Assembly: GCA_023266095.1 (NCBI GenBank)
Contig: JAHFRV010000037.1
Coordinates: 1 to 32,093 of the forward strand
Length of the DNA: 32,093 bases
Direction: 5' to 3'
Source of the DNA: Gammaproteobacteria bacterium
GTDB taxonomy: Bacteria; Pseudomonadota; Gammaproteobacteria; DRLM01
Of the stretch, positions 1 through 6,990 are shown one piece after another; the first letter of the stretch is position 1, and each line of letters opens with the position of its first letter. A program made the translations under genes and the position numbers. The notes under the pieces were generated by a model, which saw only the letters and a program-made list of their open reading frames with translations, did not search any database and was not told the origin of the DNA.

Positions 1-25
1 GCTGGCTGATGTCGGCTCCACGCAT
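1..25 (-). CDS. Transposase, first 8 codons only (partial)
   Basis: An ATG at 25-23 on the minus strand opens MRGADISQ and runs off the left edge. This peptide matches the conserved start of IS5/IS1182-type transposases, DDE enzymes that cut and paste their own element. Only 8 codons are present, so no catalytic residue can be checked. The 5' leader between the start and the presumed IS end is about 95 bp, normal for this element type. The assignment rests on the N-terminal signature plus the IS-end-like sequence. Confidence 0.45.
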
Positions 26-121
26 GATTTTGCTCTTCAGTTCTTCGTTATTCGTTATTCGCAGTGTACTACGCCTTTCCAGGATGAGAGGATGGCTTGG
101 GGGACTTTTTCAGCAGGCTGC
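1..121 (-). mobile_element. End of an insertion sequence (IS5/IS1182-like), truncated by the window edge
   Basis: On the minus strand the window begins inside a short reading frame starting MRGADISQ, the typical N-terminus of IS5/IS1182-like transposases. Upstream of that start (toward higher coordinates) is a non-coding stretch ending in AGCCTGCTGAAAAAG (complement of about 105-119), which resembles the terminal repeats of such elements. The core AGCAGGCTGCT is itself nearly palindromic. The outer boundary is put at about 121 because a toxin-like reading frame resumes on the plus strand just after it. The exact end, target duplication and other IS end cannot be seen here. Confidence 0.5.
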
Positions 122-185
122 TAATGGGCGTGGCGTTAGATACGATGCAAATGGCAAATTCATGGGATTTTTGGAGCCAAGATGA
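122..185 (+). pseudogene. C-terminal tip of a polymorphic (Rhs/contact-dependent type) toxin, 5' part lost
   Basis: In frame 3 the sequence after the IS end reads ANGRGVRYDANGKFMGFLEP and one more residue before a TGA at 183-185. The glycine-rich end finishing in GKFMGFLEP looks like the C-terminus of an Rhs-type toxin domain. The frame stays open back to position 3, but the residues encoded by the IS part (1-121) do not look like protein. I therefore read this as a toxin gene whose upstream part was removed or displaced by the IS. The stop overlaps the ATG of the next gene by ATGA, the usual coupling of a toxin to its immunity gene. The toxin activity cannot be told from 20 residues. Confidence 0.4.
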
Positions 186-397
186 TGAGTCTAACGATTG
201 AGATCGCAAGCGTACCGGATCGAGATGATGTCGTTGCTGAGATTTGGCAAGACAACAATATGGTGGCGGAGATGCGGCGCGCTATTGATGGCCGCTTTAC
301 ACTGGAAATATATGCCAACCAGGGTCACAATTCCTGGGTGTTTGACCTACAGGAGTGGCTGGCGGCGTTGGCGGAGGCACGGAAACGGCTGGCTTGA
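182..397 (+). CDS. Small protein, probable immunity partner of the preceding toxin remnant
   Basis: This 71-residue cytosolic protein has no signal peptide or membrane segment. It starts MMSLTIEIASVPDRDDVVAE and then alternates charged and hydrophobic residues, as in a small alpha/beta fold. I know similar short hypothetical proteins but no assigned function. Translation may start at 182 or at the adjacent ATG at 185. The 182 start overlaps the stop of the upstream toxin tail by 4 bp (ATGA). That overlap, the size and the position between two toxin remnants suggest an immunity protein whose toxin is mostly gone. The function is inferred from context only. Confidence 0.55.
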   Translation: MMSLTIEIASVPDRDDVVAEIWQDNNMVAEMRRAIDGRFTLEIYANQGHNSWVFDLQEWLAALAEARKRLA

Positions 398-755
398 TGT
401 TGCAAGGAGCGAGCAAAGTTTCGAAAAAATCTCCCGGGACAAGGGACCGTTCGAAAAGGGCATCGACGGCATCTACAAGAATGCCCGTCCGCCGCCCGAC
501 TATGTGATCGGCGAGGCGAAGTATGGCGGCGGCGGGCTGGGCAAGACGCGGGACGGCCGGCAGATGGGTGATGATTGGGTGAATGGCACGAAGACGGGGT
601 TTGACCGGTTGGAAACTGCGGTGGGCAAAGAGATTGCCCGCGATATTCGCCGGTCAATGGCAGGAGATGGTGTAGAGAAGTGGCTGCTTCGAGTTGACGA
701 ATCCGGTAACGTGACCAAGCAAGTGCTTGATGTGGCGGGATACGTCATCAAGTAA
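396..755 (+). pseudogene. PoNe-type DNase toxin domain, C-terminal fragment without a start
   Basis: About 119 residues read from DVARSEQSFEKIS to a TAA at 753-755. The segment GIDGIYKNARPPPDYVIGEA, followed by KYGG, carries the D...ExK arrangement of a PD-(D/E)xK nuclease. The following GLGKTRDGRQMGDDWV is characteristic of PoNe DNase effectors of T6SS and other contact systems. No in-frame start, delivery domain or Rhs/PAAR region precedes it, because its reading frame before 396 is only a shadow of the small immunity-like gene. It is thus an orphan toxin tip, inactive unless recombined onto a delivery scaffold. The intact PoNi gene 18 bp downstream supports the assignment strongly. Confidence 0.75.
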
Positions 756-773
756 AGATCGGACGACATCATT

Positions 774-1544
774 ATGAAACCGTTTATGACATTGTGTGAC
801 AAGCTTATGGGTCGAGAATATTTCGACAAGTGGGTTGATTGGAGTCTGAATAAGGCGATTCCTGAAGATAAGGATTTTGCTCTTCGACAAACATTCAAAG
901 ATCAAAAATATCGCGCGCAATTCATCTTCACCCTGTTCAAATACCACTACGACGTTTTATTCATGCGCTACTCCCGCGGCGACCCGCTGGACGAACTAAA
1001 AGCGTTCCTCCCGGAAGTCGTATCCGCCTGGGAGTGGGCCTACGAAGAAGAAATCAACGTCTTCAGCGCGGAAGAAATGGCGGGCAGAAAACAGTTCCGC
1101 CGCAACCGCGACATCTACGTGATCTGCCTGTGGCTCATCTCGATCGCGATCTGCCTGGAGGCGGACGATGAGTTGATGGCCCGCATGATCAAACTGATCG
1201 GCAACGAAGGCGAGGACCGGCTGTACGAATCCCTGCTGGCCACCCGCGTGACCGGCCGCAAGCCCGCACCGGCGCTGCTCTACCCCAAACCCTACGAGCC
1301 GCTGTACTACTGCATCGTGACGCCGGAACGGGTCGACGAATGGATGAAACAGTTCCTCAAGCAATGGTATCCGGCGCTGAAGGGCACTTACTGGCACGAC
1401 TGCCACAAGGGACCCGATGGCGGCGGCTACTTCGGCTACTGGTGCTTCGAGGCCGCGGGCGTGGTCAAGGCGTTTCACCTGGATGACAGCCCGTTTCGGG
1501 ACATGGCCTATTATCCCAGGGACGTGGCCGGGTACCGGGCGTAG
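774..1544 (+). CDS. PoNi family immunity protein (DUF1910/DUF1911)
   Basis: A 256-residue soluble protein without signal peptide, acting in the cytosol. The N-terminal half (about residues 1-125, with YFDKWVDWSLNKA and an IFTLFKYHYDVLFMRYSRG segment) fits DUF1910. The C-terminal half (about 130-245, with LYYCIVTPERVDEWMKQFL, WYPALKGTYWHD and GYFGYWCFEAA) fits DUF1911. The two-domain arrangement is that of PoNi proteins, which bind and neutralise PoNe DNase toxins. It sits 18 bp after the PoNe fragment in the same orientation. Its length is normal and the frame intact, so immunity may be retained although the toxin is truncated. The first ~200 bp are AT-richer than the rest, hinting at mosaic origin. 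Confidence 0.8.
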   Translation: MKPFMTLCDKLMGREYFDKWVDWSLNKAIPEDKDFALRQTFKDQKYRAQFIFTLFKYHYDVLFMRYSRGDPLDELKAFLPEVVSAWEWAYEEEINVFSAEEMAGRKQFRRNRDIYVICLWLISIAICLEADDELMARMIKLIGNEGEDRLYESLLATRVTGRKPAPALLYPKPYEPLYYCIVTPERVDEWMKQFLKQWYPALKGTYWHDCHKGPDGGGYFGYWCFEAAGVVKAFHLDDSPFRDMAYYPRDVAGYRA

Positions 1545-1616
1545 TGATCTTGCCCCGATTTTCCGGACACCGGTTAAGCCGCTTGCCGCGCTTCGCCGCA
1601 TCCGGGCAAGAATTAA

Positions 1617-1784
1617 GGAACCTCTGATTTATTCAGAGGTTCCCGCGGCACAGGGAAGAGCGAAGCGAAGGGTCCTGCCGCCCTTTTCAATGGCGGCAGG
1701 CCATTGAAAATGAAGGAAAGCGAAAATCACATTTTTCGCTTTCCGTGCTCTGAGAATTCCAGGATGGAATTATTCAGGGCTTTC
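1617..1784. mobile_element. Hairpin-rich MITE-like element flanked by TTAA
   Basis: This 168-bp non-coding segment is bounded by TTAA on both sides (1613-1616 and 1785-1788). Its ends are imperfect inverted repeats: the left starts GGAACCTCTGATTTATTC, the complement of the right end starts GAAAGCCCTGAATAATTC, 13 of 18 identical. It contains three perfect hairpins: 11-bp stem at 1617-1627/1633-1643, 10-bp at 1684-1693/1701-1710, and 12-bp at 1715-1726/1733-1744. Two imperfect ones lie at about 1644-1681 and 1748-1780. No plausible protein is encoded. It looks like a non-autonomous element with TTAA as target duplication. A simple cluster of intergenic repeats is the alternative. Together with 1545-1616 and 1789-1848 it fills the gap between PoNi and the Rieske gene. 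Confidence 0.5.
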
Positions 1785-1848
1785 TTAAGAAAAATAACCC
1801 AAGTTGTTCCAGGAAAAACGCCGAGCCCGCAACTCGCACCGCCGTCTC

Positions 1849-2229
1849 ATGTCCGACACACCGCCGCATTTACATCCGCTCTGCCGCTACGATGAACTTA
1901 CGCCTGGCGAAAGCCGGGAGTTTCCTCTTCCCGGCGGCGACACGCGCTCCCTGTTCGCGGTTCGTCAGCAACAAAGGATCTACGTCTATCTCAACAGCTG
2001 TCCACATACCGGCGTTCCGCTCAATTGGGAAGAACATCAATTTCTAAACTTCGACCACAGCCTGATCCAATGCAGTCTGCACGGCGCGCAATTCCGTATC
2101 GAAGATGGCTTGTGCATCTGGGGACCCTGCTTGCACCAACACCTCACTGCACTGCCGGCCCACATCGAGGGATCAACGGTGTGGGTGGATTTGGGCGCGC
2201 TACCCGGGCAAGCTAGGCGCTCGCGTTAG
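1849..2229 (+). CDS. Rieske [2Fe-2S] ferredoxin-like protein
   Basis: This 126-residue soluble protein has a complete Rieske cluster site. Box 1 is C51-P-H53 in SCPHTGVPLNW, box 2 is C75-S-L-H78 in QCSLHGAQF. These two Cys and two His would bind the 2Fe-2S cluster. GLCIWGPC near residue 87 is the Pro-loop motif that covers it. There is no signal peptide or partner domain, so it resembles stand-alone ferredoxins that pass electrons to oxygenases. No oxygenase gene is nearby and its partner is unknown. The start is placed at 1849 (MSDTPPHLHP). An in-frame ATG at 1804 would add 15 residues. It is followed within 4 bp by a long perfect hairpin. Confidence 0.85.
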   Translation: MSDTPPHLHPLCRYDELTPGESREFPLPGGDTRSLFAVRQQQRIYVYLNSCPHTGVPLNWEEHQFLNFDHSLIQCSLHGAQFRIEDGLCIWGPCLHQHLTALPAHIEGSTVWVDLGALPGQARRSR

Positions 2230-2232
2230 AAT

Positions 2233-2258
2233 CTGTTCATGATCTCGATCATGAACAG
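2233..2258. terminator. Perfect inverted repeat between convergent genes
   Basis: CTGTTCATGATC (2233-2244) and GATCATGAACAG (2247-2258) are a perfect 12-bp inverted repeat with only TC between, so the real loop would be larger. It lies between the stop of the plus-strand Rieske gene (2229) and the stop of the minus-strand methyltransferase gene (2284). A bidirectional transcription stop is likely, although no T-run follows on either strand. Confidence 0.5.
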
Positions 2259-2283
2259 GTAAACAGCCTCTGTAATTCCTCGG

Positions 2284-3612
2284 CTATACGTGACTAGCCA
2301 CCACCAACAGACCTGCAACCGGATTACCCGCCTCCAGGCGTAGCGTGACCTCATCCAGGCCGAGAACCTCGAGTCCCGTGTCCATCAGCGCGGTTCGCAC
2401 CAATGCTCTGGTATGGCCATAACGGCCGTGGGGTGCGATGTGATAACCCTGCGGCGCATCCTCGGCCGTGGCGAGTTCCACGGTAAAGACGAATCGCCCC
2501 TCGGCGCGCAGCGCACCGGCGGTCGCCTTGCATATCGCATCGAGCGCGCCGAAATAACACAGGGTGTCGGCGGAGACGATCAGATCCCAGGCCACGGCAT
2601 GTGCCCCGAGAAATTCGGTGAGTTCGGCCTGCACGAGTTCATCATAGACATCGCGGCCCGCGGCCTTGCTCAGCATGCCGGGCGATAAATCGACACCGCT
2701 CAAACGGCGCGCGTAAGGCCGCAACAGCGGACCGCACAAGCCGGTGCCGCAGCCGGCGTCGAGCACGGCCAGCTGTGCGCCGGCGCTACCCAACTGCTGC
2801 GCGACAGCCGCCGCCACCAGGGCCGGTGCCTGATAATCGAGGCGTTTAAGCACAACATCGAAGCTGCCGGCGAAATGGTCGAAGGTCTGGCGCACATAGG
2901 CATCGGACGCCCGCGTCGGCACGCCCTCGCCCGAGCAGGCCGCGCGCATATGCCGCGCCACCGGGTTGTCCGGTTCCTGCGCCAGCCATTGCTCGTACAC
3001 CGCCACCGCGTCGGCCGTGCGTCCCGCGGCATAGAGCAGGCGGCCGAGATTGAGGTAGGCATCGCTATGTTGGGGCTTGAGTAATATCGCCTGACGATAA
3101 GCGGACAGCGCCTCGTCGACGCGGCCCAACTTCTTCAGGGCATTGCCGAGGTTGTGATAGGCATCGGCATAGCGCGGCGCGCGGCGCAGCGCATCGTTAT
3201 AAGCCGCCACGGCTTCGTCGTAACGGCCCAGTTGCTTGAGGGCGACGCCGAGATTGTTATAGGCCTCGGCATGGTCGGGCTGGAGCGAGATGAGCCTGCG
3301 GTACATCTCAGCGGCGTCCGCCGCGCGCCCCTGCTCCTTGTAGACATTGCCGAGGTTGTTATAGGCGGCGGCATAGTCGGGCTGTAATTGTATTGCACTC
3401 TGAATGAGTCGCGCCGCCTTTTCGCTCTGGCCGCGTTGATGGCACAACACGCCGTAATAATGCAGGGCATCGGGCTGCGCGGGCACGGCTTGCAGGATGT
3501 TCTCGTAGAGTTCCGCCGCGTTGGCGAGCTTACCTTCGCGATGGAGTGTCATGGCTGCAGCCAGGGCATCGGCTACGCGGATACGGCCCGGCCTCTGTCG
3601 ACCTCGTCCCAT
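2284..3612 (-). CDS. TPR-repeat protein with C-terminal SAM-dependent methyltransferase domain
   Basis: This is a cytosolic protein of about 442 residues. Residues ~14-220 form six or so tetratricopeptide repeats with the typical AYNNLGNVYKEQGR-like pattern. Residues ~225-440 are a class I methyltransferase: motif I is VLDAGCGTGLCG (about residue 285), followed by SGVDLSPGMLSKA, and WDLIVSADTLCYFG is the post-II strand. It resembles TPR-methyltransferases whose substrate is unknown. The repeats may hold a protein partner. The ATG at 3612 is preferred because GGAAGCAGAGG lies just upstream. A TTG at 3636 would add 8 residues. It is transcribed alone toward the Rieske gene. The repeat DNA has a 102-bp period. 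Confidence 0.85.
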   Translation of the reverse strand: MGRGRQRPGRIRVADALAAAMTLHREGKLANAAELYENILQAVPAQPDALHYYGVLCHQRGQSEKAARLIQSAIQLQPDYAAAYNNLGNVYKEQGRAADAAEMYRRLISLQPDHAEAYNNLGVALKQLGRYDEAVAAYNDALRRAPRYADAYHNLGNALKKLGRVDEALSAYRQAILLKPQHSDAYLNLGRLLYAAGRTADAVAVYEQWLAQEPDNPVARHMRAACSGEGVPTRASDAYVRQTFDHFAGSFDVVLKRLDYQAPALVAAAVAQQLGSAGAQLAVLDAGCGTGLCGPLLRPYARRLSGVDLSPGMLSKAAGRDVYDELVQAELTEFLGAHAVAWDLIVSADTLCYFGALDAICKATAGALRAEGRFVFTVELATAEDAPQGYHIAPHGRYGHTRALVRTALMDTGLEVLGLDEVTLRLEAGNPVAGLLVVASHV

Positions 3613-4004
3613 ACCTCTGCTTCCTTCAATACTCAATCATCGGTTCGTTCAGGAAAGACTATCACCAAGCCCCGCATCAGCCCCTCACACGCGGCAGGTC
3701 ACTTGTTCATCACGCCTCTTTGAAATACTATTCACCGAGCTCTATCCAGACGGCGAGCTTATCACTCAGCCTCGCCCGTGCAATAGCGTTCCCCGCACTA
3801 CCCACGTTGCCTTCCAGGGGCCGGGCAGCGTGCGCGCATGGCCATCTCGGCAACCCATCAAACCCCATGCGGCTAGCCAATGGGTGACGTCACAGGCCGA
3901 CATGGTCTATCCCTTTCACCACCGCCAGTGGCATTTGAGCCGATCTCGGTGCAAAATCTCGCTACACAGGGAAATGCAAACATGGATGGCAGCGGAGCTT
4001 GCAT
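3613..4004. other. Divergent intergenic region
   Basis: These 392 bp separate the start of the minus-strand TPR-methyltransferase gene from the plus-strand LysM lipoprotein gene and should hold both promoters. I see no clear sigma-70 boxes, long hairpin or RNA gene. A CGGAG ribosome-binding site at 3993-3997 decides the start of the LysM gene at 4005. Long open frames here have no coding character. Confidence 0.4.
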
Positions 4005-4985
4005 ATGAAAGGGGCACTTACCTCAGCTAGACGCGGGTGTGTGTGGTTATTGGTCTTGATCGTCGCAGGCGCAGGATGCGCCGTCGCTCCCAAGCCGCCG
4101 CCGGCGGAGCGTAGCGTTGAGCCCCCACCGAGCGCGGAACCCGCCCCGGAAGTCACACCGCCCGGGCCAGAACCGCTCTCCTCCGAGGCGAAAGCGGAAT
4201 CGCGCGAACGTGCTTTGCGCGCCCTGGAGCTGCTCGACGCCGGGCAGGAGGCGGCGGCCCAACGTGAACTCGCCGAAGCCCGCCGTCTCGACCCCGGCAG
4301 TGAGCTGGCGCAAAGTCTCCTCCATCAGATCAACGTCAATCCGCAGCAGGAACTCGGCTCGGTTTATTTTAATTACACCATCCGGCCCGAAGACAGCCTA
4401 TCCAAGCTGGCGCAACGCTTTCTCGGCGATAAATATCGCTTCTATATTCTTGCGAGATACAACGACATCTCGGCGCCCAACCGGGTGCACACCGGTCAGG
4501 TCATCAAGATTCCCGGCGAGGCGCCGAAGTCAGCGTCCCGGATCGCCACACCGCCGAAGCCGGTGCAACCGCCCAGGCCGGTCGAGCCGCCCAGACCCGC
4601 AGAGGGGCCCAAGCCGGCGGTAAAACCCACGCCCCCGCCCTCGGAAGACCAACCCGCAACCGGCCATGAGGAGGCGGAACAGCGGTATCGCCAGGCGCTG
4701 ATTTACCGGCGCAACGGTGATTTAAGTCGCGCTTATGACAGTTTGGCAGAGGCATCGCGCCTCGACCCCAATCACCAGGCGGCAACCCAGCTGCGTGAAG
4801 AAATCAGGCAGGATTTGATCACACGTTACCACAAGGAAGCCATGGCAGCATTTCATCGCCAGGACCTGGACGGCGCGATCAAGGGCTGGAATACGCTGCT
4901 GAAATTGGACCCGGCTAATGAAACCGCCCTGCTCAACCGCGCCCGCGCCCTGGAACTCAAGGAACGTCTGAAACGCTTTGATTAG
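4005..4985 (+). CDS. Lipoprotein with LysM domain and TPR-like repeats
   Basis: A 326-residue probable outer-envelope lipoprotein. The N-terminus has basic residues, a hydrophobic stretch (VWLLVLIVAGAGC) and C25 as the likely lipidated residue; G at -3 is a weak lipobox. A proline-rich linker follows, then a helical repeat (about 65-110). A LysM domain is at about 120-167 (YTIRPEDSLSKLAQRFLGDK ... VHTGQVIKIPG), which in known proteins binds peptidoglycan. A second Pro-rich linker (about 170-220) leads to two TPR-like repeats at the C-terminus. The ATG at 4005 is chosen over TTG at 3999 because CGGAG lies 7 bp upstream. It ends 17 bp from the convergent TPR lipoprotein gene. It probably belongs functionally with the LysM and TPR lipoproteins opposite. 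Confidence 0.8.
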   Translation: MKGALTSARRGCVWLLVLIVAGAGCAVAPKPPPAERSVEPPPSAEPAPEVTPPGPEPLSSEAKAESRERALRALELLDAGQEAAAQRELAEARRLDPGSELAQSLLHQINVNPQQELGSVYFNYTIRPEDSLSKLAQRFLGDKYRFYILARYNDISAPNRVHTGQVIKIPGEAPKSASRIATPPKPVQPPRPVEPPRPAEGPKPAVKPTPPPSEDQPATGHEEAEQRYRQALIYRRNGDLSRAYDSLAEASRLDPNHQAATQLREEIRQDLITRYHKEAMAAFHRQDLDGAIKGWNTLLKLDPANETALLNRARALELKERLKRFD

Positions 4986-5002
4986 TGCGTTTACGCAATG
5001 CC

Positions 5003-5953
5003 CTATTTTGTCTTCGGCAGTTGCCGCAGCTTGAGTTGCATGCGGCGCGCCTCATTCAAACGCAGACTGGCTTTGAGATTGCCGGGGTCGTAACGCAGGC
5101 TGGTTTCAAAATAGCGGATGGCCCGGGTGAGGTCTTTGCTATAAACCCGCAGGCCTTTTTCGTAATATTCGCCGGCGAGTTGCTTGCGCAGAGTGCGAAT
5201 GCGTTCCGGCCAGGACGGCAGCATCTCGCCGCCGAGTTCGGCGGCGCGTTCGTAGAGCGCCAGCGCACGCTCGGCGTCACCCTGCGATTCGAGTAGGCCA
5301 GCGCGCTGCTGCGCGGTGAGATTGAGACGCCGCCGGGCAACAGCATCGTCGGCATGATCCCGCAGATAGCCCCGCACCTCGCTCATACCCTTGTCGATAT
5401 CACCCATCCGCAGCATTTCCAGTCCCTGGTCGAGATCATAAATCTTGCGAGTTTCTTCAGCGCGCGGCGCGGAACGCGCGGGAGGCGGCACGTTGGGCAC
5501 GGCGTAGAAATGAGCTTGGTGCTCCGCTTGAATCTTACGCAGGCGTTGCTCGTCCAGGCGCCGCAACACCGCCACCGCCTCGCCGTTCTGCGGTTCCAAG
5601 GCCAATACCCGCAGCATCGTGCTTTGCGCCGCATCGTAATCACCGGCTTGCAGCGCCGTCATACCCTTGTCAAACAACGCTAAGCTACGTTTCTTGATCT
5701 CGTTGCGTAGCGACGTCCACTTGCCGCGAATAGCCTTATCGGCCGGTGCGATCAGACTCAGGATATGCCACTCCGTCTCCGCGGCGGCGAGGTCGCCGTC
5801 CTGTTCATATTGCTGCGCGAGCCGGTTATGCCCGGCAATCACCTCGCCGAGTGGGCCGGTGGGAACCACCAGCGGCGGCGGCGATGTCGCGGCGCAGCCC
5901 ATCAGGCCGGCGATGATGACGATGATGACGAGGGCCGGGATACGTCCGTTCAT
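5003..5953 (-). CDS. TPR-repeat lipoprotein
   Basis: A 316-residue lipoprotein: the signal peptide ends in the lipobox LMGC, with C20 lipidated. It is followed by a short Pro-rich spacer and then by helical TPR-like repeats across most of the chain (for example GDLAAAETEWHILSLIAP, ALQAGDYDAAQSTMLRVLAL, KDLTRAIRYFETSLRYDPGN). There is no catalytic domain, so a scaffolding role in the envelope is likely. Its ATG overlaps the stop of the LysM-deacetylase gene by 4 bp (ATGA), so the two are translationally coupled. It is the last gene of the minus-strand run that starts with the Ser/Thr kinase near 16.3 kb. Confidence 0.8.
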   Translation of the reverse strand: MNGRIPALVIIVIIAGLMGCAATSPPPLVVPTGPLGEVIAGHNRLAQQYEQDGDLAAAETEWHILSLIAPADKAIRGKWTSLRNEIKKRSLALFDKGMTALQAGDYDAAQSTMLRVLALEPQNGEAVAVLRRLDEQRLRKIQAEHQAHFYAVPNVPPPARSAPRAEETRKIYDLDQGLEMLRMGDIDKGMSEVRGYLRDHADDAVARRRLNLTAQQRAGLLESQGDAERALALYERAAELGGEMLPSWPERIRTLRKQLAGEYYEKGLRVYSKDLTRAIRYFETSLRYDPGNLKASLRLNEARRMQLKLRQLPKTK

Positions 5954-6990
5954 TGGCCGTTGATTCCGGCAAACACTGCCAATTTCGTCTTGAATTCGCT
6001 TAGCTTGTCGTCACCGAACACCATGGTCCGCCGCAACAAATAGGGATAGGCGAAAAACCCATTGCCGCCCGGCGTCACGGTGAAGCCCAGCGCCATCCGG
6101 TTATGCTCCATCTGCACGGTGACGGCCTGATTGGCGTCGCCGTAAGGATAGGCGTAAGCGTAGACCTCGCGGCCCAGCCGCTGGCGGATCAGCTCGCCGG
6201 GCTTTTCCATCTCCGTGCGCAGCCGTTGCTGGTACGCGCCGTCACTCTCCTGCGGCAGACGCAGCACCAGATTGGTGTGCGACTTGGAATGAGGCTGGAT
6301 CTCAATCAGCCCGGAGCCGACCATTTCCCGCAGCTGGCTCCAGCTCAGCGCATCGCCCGCGCCGATGAAGTCGCTGTATAAAAACACCGTGGCGGGGAAG
6401 CCGTGTTTTTTCAGGATGGGAAAGGCGAACTCATAGGTCGAGCGATAGCCGTCGTCGAAGGTGATGACCACACTCTTGGCCGGCAGCGGTCCGCGTCCCG
6501 CGAGAAAGTCGCGCAGCATCGGTAATGAAATAACCCGATAACCTTCGCGGGCGAGATAGGCCATCTGCTCGGCGAAATCGCCCGGGCTGACGATCATCTT
6601 GCCGCGGCCTGAGCCGATGCGGTGATAACAAAGAACCGGCACGGTCTGATAGCCGCCCGGGCGGATACCGCCGGGATTCCGCGGACGCAGCGGTATCACC
6701 AGCGACTTGCCGGCTTCGAGGCGCGTGAGGCGGTTGAAGTCGGCGATGATCCAAGCCTGATCGCGGTCGCCGAGGTATTCCGCGGCCAGCGATTCCAAGG
6801 TATCGCGCGGCTGCGTCAGCAACACCACGAAGTCTTGATCCCGCCCCAAGATTTGGCTATGCGTTACAACAGGCGCGGTTTCCGCCGAACGCGACGGCAC
6901 TAGGCCGCAACCATGCAGCCAGAGGCCCAGCGTCAGTACCAGCGCTGCCCGCAGCCACTCAGCTCGGCGAGATATCAGCCTTGGCCTCAT
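5950..6990 (-). CDS. LysM-polysaccharide deacetylase (NodB-fold) lipoprotein
   Basis: This 346-residue protein would remove acetyl groups from a cell-envelope or exported polysaccharide. The signal peptide ends in lipobox LHGC (C28). A LysM-like region follows at about 50-95 (QPRDTLESLAAEYLGDRDQA ... GKSLVIPL). The NodB domain spans about 115-320: VLCYHRI at its start, TFDDGY with the metal-binding Asp pair, and HSKSH for the two metal-binding His. Residues YAYPYG fit the later active-site motif. The ATG at 6990 gives an ideal lipoprotein start and overlaps the kinase 3' end by 32 bp. A longer frame to 7080 would lie inside the kinase gene. Coupling to the upstream kinase and downstream TPR lipoprotein suggests a shared envelope function. 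Confidence 0.85.
   Translation of the reverse strand: MRPRLISRRAEWLRAALVLTLGLWLHGCGLVPSRSAETAPVVTHSQILGRDQDFVVLLTQPRDTLESLAAEYLGDRDQAWIIADFNRLTRLEAGKSLVIPLRPRNPGGIRPGGYQTVPVLCYHRIGSGRGKMIVSPGDFAEQMAYLAREGYRVISLPMLRDFLAGRGPLPAKSVVITFDDGYRSTYEFAFPILKKHGFPATVFLYSDFIGAGDALSWSQLREMVGSGLIEIQPHSKSHTNLVLRLPQESDGAYQQRLRTEMEKPGELIRQRLGREVYAYAYPYGDANQAVTVQMEHNRMALGFTVTPGGNGFFAYPYLLRRTMVFGDDKLSEFKTKLAVFAGINGQ

Noticed and set aside
135-141. GTTAGAT as an integron core site at the left end
   Set aside because: The 7-mer fits GTTRRRY but is inside the toxin tail frame and has no paired R''/L'' boxes nearby. Such 7-mers occur by chance about once per kb per strand.
198-395. The N-terminal 66 codons of a frame that continues into the PoNe fragment
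   Set aside because: They are an out-of-frame shadow of the 71-residue immunity-like gene; the protein becomes family-like only after about 396.
2225-2231. GTTAGAA after the Rieske gene as a cassette end
   Set aside because: The last base breaks the consensus and no complementary TTCTAAC box or stem is found upstream.
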